Assembly (NCBI GenBank): GCA_902628835.1
Contig: CACOPD010000002.1
Span: forward strand, 80,218-144,217
Direction: 5' to 3'
DNA length: 64,000 bases
Source of the DNA: an uncultured Alphaproteobacteria bacterium
Lineage (GTDB): Bacteria > Pseudomonadota > Alphaproteobacteria > HIMB59 > GCA-002718135
A model generated the notes under the pieces. It was not told where the DNA came from and searched no databases. It saw only the letters and a program-made list of their open reading frames with translations. Both the position numbers and the translations under genes were made by a program. Below are positions 58,748 through 64,000 of the stretch, piece by piece (the first letter of the stretch is position 1; every line of letters starts with the position of its first letter).

Positions 58748-60106
58748 ATGACAATAACATTTAACAATTTAAAAAAAGCTATCCAAAAAGATGAAATAGA
58801 TACTGTACTTGTTTGCGTGTCTGATATGCAAGGCAGATTAAATGGTAAAAGAGTTACAGGCAGGGCGTTTCTAGACTATGTTCATAAGGAAACACATATG
58901 TGTGATTATCTTTATACTGTAGATATGGATATGTTTACAGTACCTGGTTACAAATCATCTTCGTGGGAAACTGGCTATGGTGATATGACAGTAATTCCTG
59001 ATTTGAAAACTATCAAGATAGCAACTTGGTTAGAAAAAACAGCTATAGTAATTTGTGATTGTTTAGATCATCATGGTAAAAAACCATTAATACATTCAAC
59101 AAGACAAATTCTTAAAGATGTTATTGCAAAGGCAAACAAAATGGGTTTCGATCCAATGATTGGATCTGAATTAGAATTTTTTCTTTTCAACCAAACATAT
59201 GAAGAAATTCATAATAATAATTATACAAATTTTAAAGAAGCTTCCTGGTACATTGAAGATTATATGATTTTCCAAACAACAAAAGAAGAAGATGTGATGA
59301 GAGAACTTAGAAATTCTCTACTAAAATCTGGAATTTACGTTGAATGCTCAAAAGGAGAGGCTGCTCCAGGACAGGAGGAAATAAACGTAGTTTTTACAGA
59401 CGCATTAAATATGGCAGATAATCATATTATAATAAAAAATGCTGCAAAGGAAATTGCGTTCAAGCATAATAAAGCAGTAACTTTTATGGCTAAATACAAT
59501 AAAGAAGTTTGTGGTAGCTCATGCCATATTCACAATTCCCTTTTTGACAAGAAAACTAAAAAAAATGTATTTAACAATCCTAAAGATAAATATGGGATGT
59601 CAGATATTTTTAAGAGTTATGTTGCTGGTCAAATAAAATTTTTATCAGATATATCTATTTTTTTAGCACCTAATATAAATTCTTATAAAAGATTTCAGGA
59701 CGGATCCTTTGCACCTACAAAATCTGTTTGGGGGATTGATAATAGAACTGCAGGATTTAGATTAGCAGGCCATGGGTCTTCAATAAGGATAGAATGTAGA
59801 GTACCTGGTGCTGACGTAAATCCTTACCTAGCTTTTGCTGCACTTGTTGGTGCTGGACTTTATGGAATAAAAAATAAACTAAAACTAGAGGAGCCGTACA
59901 GTGGTAACATCTATGAAAAAAAAGTAAGGGAAGTACCAAAAACATTAAATGAAGCTATACAATTAGCAAAAAAATCAAAATTATTACCAGAAATTTTTAA
60001 TCCAGATGTTTTAGAGCATTATATTCATGCAGCTGAATGGGAACAAAAAGATTATGATACTTCAGTTAATGATTGGCAACTTAGAAGATATTTCGAAAGA
60101 GGTTAA
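58748..60106 (+). CDS. Glutamine synthetase family ligase (gamma-glutamylputrescine synthetase-like)
   Basis: The 452-residue protein has all glutamine-synthetase active-site elements: GSELEFFLF, GQEEINVVF, SSCHIHNSLF and NRTAGFRLAGHGSSIRIECRVPGADVNPY. It lacks the adenylylation tyrosine context of GlnA and the N-domain is the PuuA-like VSDMQGRLNGKRVTGRAFLD. Relatives glutamylate amines such as putrescine, ethanolamine, aniline or methylamine; biosynthetic GlnA is unlikely. With DadA-like and aldehyde dehydrogenases nearby a gamma-glutamylated amine pathway is plausible. It starts about 10 bases after a terminator and ends one base from the convergent SDR stop. Confidence 0.82.
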   Translation: MTITFNNLKKAIQKDEIDTVLVCVSDMQGRLNGKRVTGRAFLDYVHKETHMCDYLYTVDMDMFTVPGYKSSSWETGYGDMTVIPDLKTIKIATWLEKTAIVICDCLDHHGKKPLIHSTRQILKDVIAKANKMGFDPMIGSELEFFLFNQTYEEIHNNNYTNFKEASWYIEDYMIFQTTKEEDVMRELRNSLLKSGIYVECSKGEAAPGQEEINVVFTDALNMADNHIIIKNAAKEIAFKHNKAVTFMAKYNKEVCGSSCHIHNSLFDKKTKKNVFNNPKDKYGMSDIFKSYVAGQIKFLSDISIFLAPNINSYKRFQDGSFAPTKSVWGIDNRTAGFRLAGHGSSIRIECRVPGADVNPYLAFAALVGAGLYGIKNKLKLEEPYSGNIYEKKVREVPKTLNEAIQLAKKSKLLPEIFNPDVLEHYIHAAEWEQKDYDTSVNDWQLRRYFERG

Positions 60107-60107
60107 A

Positions 60108-60866
60108 TTAAGGTTTAGCTTTTAAGCCCCCATCAATAATTAATTCAGTACCTGTAATAAAGCTACTTTCATCACTTAAAAGGAAAATTGCTGAGTTTGC
60201 TATATCAATAGGTTTTCCAACTCTTTTAAGTGGTATTACTTTTGATAAATTCTTTTTTGATTCAGGATTTTTTTCCCATCTTTTTTGCATTGGTGTTTCT
60301 ATTGGCCCAGGTAATATAGAATTTGATCTTATATTTTTACTCGCATATTGAATAGATATTGATTTAGATAGACGTAATAAAGCTGCCTTAGATGATCCAT
60401 AAGCATCTTGAGGTTTATCATCTCCAGATAAAGCATCGATAGATGAAATGTGAACTATAGATCCAAATTTATTTTTTTTCATTAAAGGAAGTATGCTTTG
60501 TAAAACAACTACAATAGAACTAAGATTTATGGATATAACTTTTTCCCATGTGTCTAAACGAATTTTTTCTAAACCTATATCTTTATCAAACCACAAAACA
60601 CCTGCTGCATTAATAATGTATTCTATTTTTTTATACTTTTTCCTAATTTCTTTTAAACATATTTGTAAATTTTTATAATCAGATAAATCTATTTTTTTAA
60701 ATTCAACTAATTTATTTAATAGTATTTTTTTATTGGGACTATTGATGTCTAAAATTATTACTTTAATTTTAATTTCAATTAATTTTTTTACTATTGATAA
60801 TCCAATTCCTCCTGAGCCACCTGTAATTAGAGCTGTTCTTCCTGAGAAATTTAATTTCATAAACAA
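60108..60866 (-). CDS. Short-chain dehydrogenase/reductase
   Basis: The 252-residue SDR has the cofactor motif TALITGGSGGIGLSIVKKL, the NAG-type INAAGVLWF, the catalytic Ser in VHISSIDALSGDD and the Tyr-Lys pair in DAYGSSKAALLRLS, then LPGPIETPMQKRW and the C-terminal SSFITGTELIIDGGLK. An aspartate after beta-2 (VIILDINSP) favours NAD over NADP. Two in-frame starts exist (MFMKL); the second Met is closer to family norms. Substrate unknown. Divergent from the aldehyde dehydrogenase across 64 AT-rich bases. Confidence 0.88.
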   Translation of the reverse strand: MFMKLNFSGRTALITGGSGGIGLSIVKKLIEIKIKVIILDINSPNKKILLNKLVEFKKIDLSDYKNLQICLKEIRKKYKKIEYIINAAGVLWFDKDIGLEKIRLDTWEKVISINLSSIVVVLQSILPLMKKNKFGSIVHISSIDALSGDDKPQDAYGSSKAALLRLSKSISIQYASKNIRSNSILPGPIETPMQKRWEKNPESKKNLSKVIPLKRVGKPIDIANSAIFLLSDESSFITGTELIIDGGLKAKP

Positions 60867-60930
60867 ACTATATATATAATTTAAAAAAATTTAATTGATT
60901 TAATTAATTAAAATAACTAAACCAATTAAA

Positions 60931-62310
60931 ATGCTTAAAACTGTTACTCCAATTGATAATTCTATTCTAGTAGAAAGAAATTTCGCGTCTGATAGTGAAA
61001 TAGAAACTGTTCTTCAAAATGCATATGAAGCTAGGAATAAATGGAAAGAAACTTCTTTAAATGAAAGAAAGAAAATGATTAGTAATTTTGTTAAATCTTT
61101 TCTTTCAAATAATGAAGAGATCGTTGAAAATTTATGTAAACAAATCGGAAGACCAATAAGTCAATGTCCTGGTGAAATGAGAGGTTTTGAAGAAAGAGCA
61201 AATTACATGATTAATAATGCTGATAGGGCTTTAGAGGATGTGGTATCTAGAAAAGATTCAGAATTTGACAACTATATAAAAAAGGAACCACTTGGTACAA
61301 TTTTTGTAATTGCACCTTGGAACTATCCTTTTAATACATCTGTTAACTCAATAGTTCCAAGTTTACTATCAGGCAATACAGTTATTTTAAAACATTCATC
61401 TCAAACACCATTATGTGCCGAACAATTATTTGATGCTGCTATCAAAGCATCATTGCCGAAGAATATATTTCAATTTTTACATTTAGATCATTCATCTACA
61501 TCTAAAGTCATTTCTGATAATAGAATAAATCATGTTTTATTTACTGGTTCTGTAAGTGGTGGAAAAGAAATAAAAAAATCTATTGGCACAAGATTTATTG
61601 GCGCAGGATTAGAACTTGGAGGAAAAGATCCAGCGTATGTGAGGAGTGATTGTAATCTTGATCATGCAATTGAAAATTTAGTTGATGGTTCTTATTTCAA
61701 TTCAGGTCAATCATGTTGTGGTATTGAAAGAATATATGTTGATGAAAATATATTTGATAAATTTGTAGATGGTTTTAAATCAATCACAGAAAAGTATACT
61801 TTAGGAAACCCACTAGAAGAAAATACCAATTTAGGACCTGTTGTTAGAATGAATGCAGCAAAATATATAAGGACACAGGTTTCCCAAGCATTAAATAAAG
61901 GTGCTAAAAATATAATTGACTCAAATAAGTTTAAGGCAGATGATGGAACAAATTGCTATGTTAGTCCTTCAGCTCTTATACAAGTAGACCATTCAATGGA
62001 ATTTATGAAAGAAGAAACATTTGGTCCAACCGTTGGTATAATGAAAGTTAAAAATGAAGAAGAAGCTATTAATTTAATGAATGATAGTGCTTATGGATTA
62101 ACTGCAAGTATTTGGACTTCTGATAAAGAATTCGCACAAAGTATGGGGTCTAAAATAGAGACAGGTACTTTTTTTATGAATAGATGCGATTATCTCGATC
62201 CGGGTCTTGCCTGGACAGGAGTAAAAGATACGGGAATTGGCGTTACTCTTTCAGTTTTAGGTTTCGATCATCTTACTCGAGCAAAAAGTTACCACATAAG
62301 GACAGTGTAA
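60931..62310 (+). CDS. NAD(P)-dependent aldehyde dehydrogenase
   Basis: The 459-residue enzyme has VIAPWNYPFNTSVNSIVPSLL, VLFTGSVSGGKEI, the general-base glutamate in GLELGGKDPAYV and the catalytic cysteine in NSGQSCCGIERIYV, then KEETFGPTVGIMKVKNEEEA. The N-terminus is shorter than usual (no NFINGxW segment), a trait shared with some aldehyde dehydrogenases of the phenylacetaldehyde/succinate-semialdehyde group. Its stop shares a base with the next start (TAATG), so aldehyde and alcohol oxidation steps are co-translated. Confidence 0.85.
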   Translation: MLKTVTPIDNSILVERNFASDSEIETVLQNAYEARNKWKETSLNERKKMISNFVKSFLSNNEEIVENLCKQIGRPISQCPGEMRGFEERANYMINNADRALEDVVSRKDSEFDNYIKKEPLGTIFVIAPWNYPFNTSVNSIVPSLLSGNTVILKHSSQTPLCAEQLFDAAIKASLPKNIFQFLHLDHSSTSKVISDNRINHVLFTGSVSGGKEIKKSIGTRFIGAGLELGGKDPAYVRSDCNLDHAIENLVDGSYFNSGQSCCGIERIYVDENIFDKFVDGFKSITEKYTLGNPLEENTNLGPVVRMNAAKYIRTQVSQALNKGAKNIIDSNKFKADDGTNCYVSPSALIQVDHSMEFMKEETFGPTVGIMKVKNEEEAINLMNDSAYGLTASIWTSDKEFAQSMGSKIETGTFFMNRCDYLDPGLAWTGVKDTGIGVTLSVLGFDHLTRAKSYHIRTV

Positions 62311-63464
62311 TGGAAATACAAAATATAAATTGGAATTATCCAACAACTATGTGGTTTGGCTTATATAGAATAAAAGATATTCAAAAAGCATGTGATAACT
62401 TAAATATTAAAAATCCTTTGATAGTTACTGATCCAGGTATTCTACAAACTGATATTATAGAAAAAATTAATTATTCACTCAATAAAAAACCAAATATATT
62501 TAGCGAAGTAAAATCAAATCCAACTGGTCAAAACGTAGAAGAGGGAGTTAAACAATTTAACCAAAATAATCATGACGGAGTAATAGCTGTTGGAGGTGGT
62601 TCTGGTATGGACACAGGTAAAGGTATTGCATTTATGTCTAAACAAAAGAGACCTTTATGGGATTTTGAAGATATTGGTGATTGGTGGACAAGAGCAAATA
62701 GTGATGCAATATTTCCTATAATTGCTGTTCCAACAACTGCAGGTACAGGATCAGAGACTGGAAGAGCTTCAGTTTTCACTAATGAATTAACAGAAGAAAA
62801 AAAAATAATATTTCATCCTAAAATGCTTCCTTCTGTAGTGATACTTGATCCTGATTTAACAATACCATTACCCCCATCATTAACAGCATTCACTGGTATG
62901 GATGCATTAGCACACTGTCTTGAAGCTTATTCATCTGATATTTTTCATCCACTATCTCAAGGAATTGCTTTAGAGGGAATGAAAATAATTAAAGATAACT
63001 TAGTTGAAGTTTATAAGGATGGTAAGAATATAAAAGCTAGGGCAAATATGCTAGCAACCTCATCTATGGGTTCAATAGCATTCCAAAAAGGTTTAGGAGC
63101 AATACATTCATTGAGTCATCCCATTGGTGCAATTTATAACACACATCATGGTTTAACGAACGCAGTATTCATGCCCTATGTTCTTCTTAGAAATAAAAAA
63201 GTAATTGAAAATAAAATAACTGATCTTTCAAGGTATTTAAATTTGTCAAATCCATCATTTAACTCTTTTTTAGATTGGATACTAGATCTAAGAAAATTAT
63301 TATCTATTCCACATACTTTAAAAGAATTAATAGATGACAATTCTAATTTTGAAAAAATGAGTGTTATGGCATTAAATGACCCCTCTACTAGCTCAAATCC
63401 AATTAAATTAAATGAAGATGATTTTTTAAAACTTTATCAGGATTCATTTGAGGGCAAACTGTAA
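62310..63464 (+). CDS. Iron-containing alcohol dehydrogenase
   Basis: The ORF track starts at 62184 inside the aldehyde dehydrogenase. The ATG at 62310 gives MEIQNINWNYPTTMWFGLYRI and 384 residues, the family length. NAD-binding GGGSGMDTGKGIAFM and PTTAGTGSETGRASVF are present. Metal ligands fit the family: the Asp in GMDALAHCLEAYSS and its His, plus the two His in HSLSHPIGAIYNTHHGLTNA. Coupled by TAATG to the aldehyde dehydrogenase, it probably makes that enzyme's substrate (alcohol to aldehyde to acid). Confidence 0.9.
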   Translation: MEIQNINWNYPTTMWFGLYRIKDIQKACDNLNIKNPLIVTDPGILQTDIIEKINYSLNKKPNIFSEVKSNPTGQNVEEGVKQFNQNNHDGVIAVGGGSGMDTGKGIAFMSKQKRPLWDFEDIGDWWTRANSDAIFPIIAVPTTAGTGSETGRASVFTNELTEEKKIIFHPKMLPSVVILDPDLTIPLPPSLTAFTGMDALAHCLEAYSSDIFHPLSQGIALEGMKIIKDNLVEVYKDGKNIKARANMLATSSMGSIAFQKGLGAIHSLSHPIGAIYNTHHGLTNAVFMPYVLLRNKKVIENKITDLSRYLNLSNPSFNSFLDWILDLRKLLSIPHTLKELIDDNSNFEKMSVMALNDPSTSSNPIKLNEDDFLKLYQDSFEGKL

Positions 63465-63471
63465 AATCTAA

Positions 63472-64000
63472 ATGATTAATAAAAGGAAAATTGGTAAAAC
63501 TGATATTGAAGTATCTGAGCTTGGTTTTGGATGTGCGCCTCTAGGTGGTTGGCCAGTAGCCGTAAGTGATCAAGATGCTTATCTTTCTCTAAAAACTGCG
63601 TGGAGTAAAGGAATAAGATATTTTGATACGGCACCACTTTATGGATCTGGAATGTCTGAAAAAAGATTGGGTAATTTTTTACAAAAACAACGAAGAGAAG
63701 ATTTTGTTATTTCAACAAAAGTAGGAAGGCTTATTGTTGATACTAAAAAATCTAAAGCAGCAGAAAAATTTATTGGCTCTCCAAAAGATAAAGATTCAGA
63801 GTTTAATTTTACATATGATGGAGCTATGCAATCTTTTGAGGATAGTCTATCAAGAATAGGTCTGGATAAAATTGATATTCTTTACCTTCATGATCCTGAT
63901 AATCATCCGGATCACTTTGAAGAAGCAAAAAAAGGAGCTTTAAAAGCTTTGGTTAAACTAAGAGACGAGGGTGTTGTGAAAGCTATTGGTTGTGGAATGA
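63472..64000 (+). CDS. Aldo/keto reductase, N-terminal part (cut by window end)
   Basis: The ORF track omits this gene because it runs off the window. From the ATG at 63472 the frame stays open to the end (176 codons), reading MINKRKIGKTDIEVSELGFG. Family motifs are LGFGCAPLGGWP, the catalytic Asp and Tyr in YFDTAPLYGSGMSEKRLG, Lys in FVISTKVGRLIVDT, and His in ILYLHDPDNHPD. The LYGSGxSE pattern resembles the D-threo-aldose/L-fucose or pyridoxal 4-dehydrogenase group. It follows the iron alcohol dehydrogenase after 7 bases and is probably in the same operon. Confidence 0.88.
   Translation, partial: MINKRKIGKTDIEVSELGFGCAPLGGWPVAVSDQDAYLSLKTAWSKGIRYFDTAPLYGSGMSEKRLGNFLQKQRREDFVISTKVGRLIVDTKKSKAAEKFIGSPKDKDSEFNFTYDGAMQSFEDSLSRIGLDKIDILYLHDPDNHPDHFEEAKKGALKALVKLRDEGVVKAIGCGM

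Noticed and set aside
58748-60106. Biosynthetic glutamine synthetase GlnA
   Set aside because: The N-domain resembles PuuA-type ligases, the adenylylation-site context is not evident, and no glnB or ntr genes are adjacent.

Overview
The window is a dense, visibly AT-rich stretch of what looks like a streamlined marine alphaproteobacterium. The evidence is a plant-type gshA next to gshB, a soxBDAG operon, EutABC-like genes, a DUF3726-type protein, Tat-exported TRAP binding proteins, and near-absence of spacer DNA. The gene content and base composition recall SAR11/HIMB59/AEGEAN-169-type marine lineages, but that placement is inference. GC content was not computed. No gap between genes exceeds about 135 bases, so no gene-free stretch over 300 bases exists. 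I see no insertion sequences, prophage genes or CRISPR arrays.

Region 1 (1-21712) is housekeeping: the end of rpoB, rpoC, the str operon (rpsL, rpsG, fusA), then S10, spc and alpha operons run together on the + strand up to rplQ, mostly joined by 1-8 nt overlaps. Two usual members are missing from their normal places: tuf between fusA and rpsJ, and rpmD between rpsE and rplO. A fluoride exporter (crcB) and an RluC/D-type pseudouridine synthase follow.

Region 2 (21698-29131) holds lipB, tRNA-Leu(GAG) with its promoter, mgtE, gshA-gshB, bioY, a ROK sugar kinase and a gabD-like succinate-semialdehyde dehydrogenase.

Region 3 (29175-49483) is the most interesting part. A catabolic operon begins with a glycine-amidinotransferase-family enzyme. 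It continues with EutA-, EutB- and EutC-like enzymes of (hydroxy)ectoine-type degradation, an orphan PLP enzyme, an M20 amidohydrolase, a metal-ligand-less creatinase-like M24 hydrolase and a Ser/Cys-type proline racemase-family protein. It runs on into heterotetrameric sarcosine oxidase soxBDAG and a second metal-ligand-less M24 protein of DoeA/EutD (ectoine hydrolase) type. Opposite strand: a DUF3726-like protein and an unrecognised 554-residue partner. Then come an M19 dipeptidase homologue lacking the usual HxD metal motif, and an EamA exporter. The set suggests breakdown of nitrogen-rich osmolytes (guanidino compounds, ectoine-like cyclic amidines, N-methylated glycine, hydroxyproline) to glycine, proline and central metabolites. 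Substrates are not proven.

Region 4 (48395-64000) is uptake and amine/alcohol oxidation. It contains a polyamine-type ABC transporter with an intra-operon terminator hairpin between binding protein and permeases and a possible ATT start, a DadA-like FAD oxidase, an aldehyde dehydrogenase, and a TRAP transporter (DctQ-DctM-DctP). After a second strong terminator come a glutamine-synthetase-family (PuuA-like) ligase, an SDR, an aldehyde dehydrogenase, an iron alcohol dehydrogenase and an aldo/keto reductase cut by the window end.
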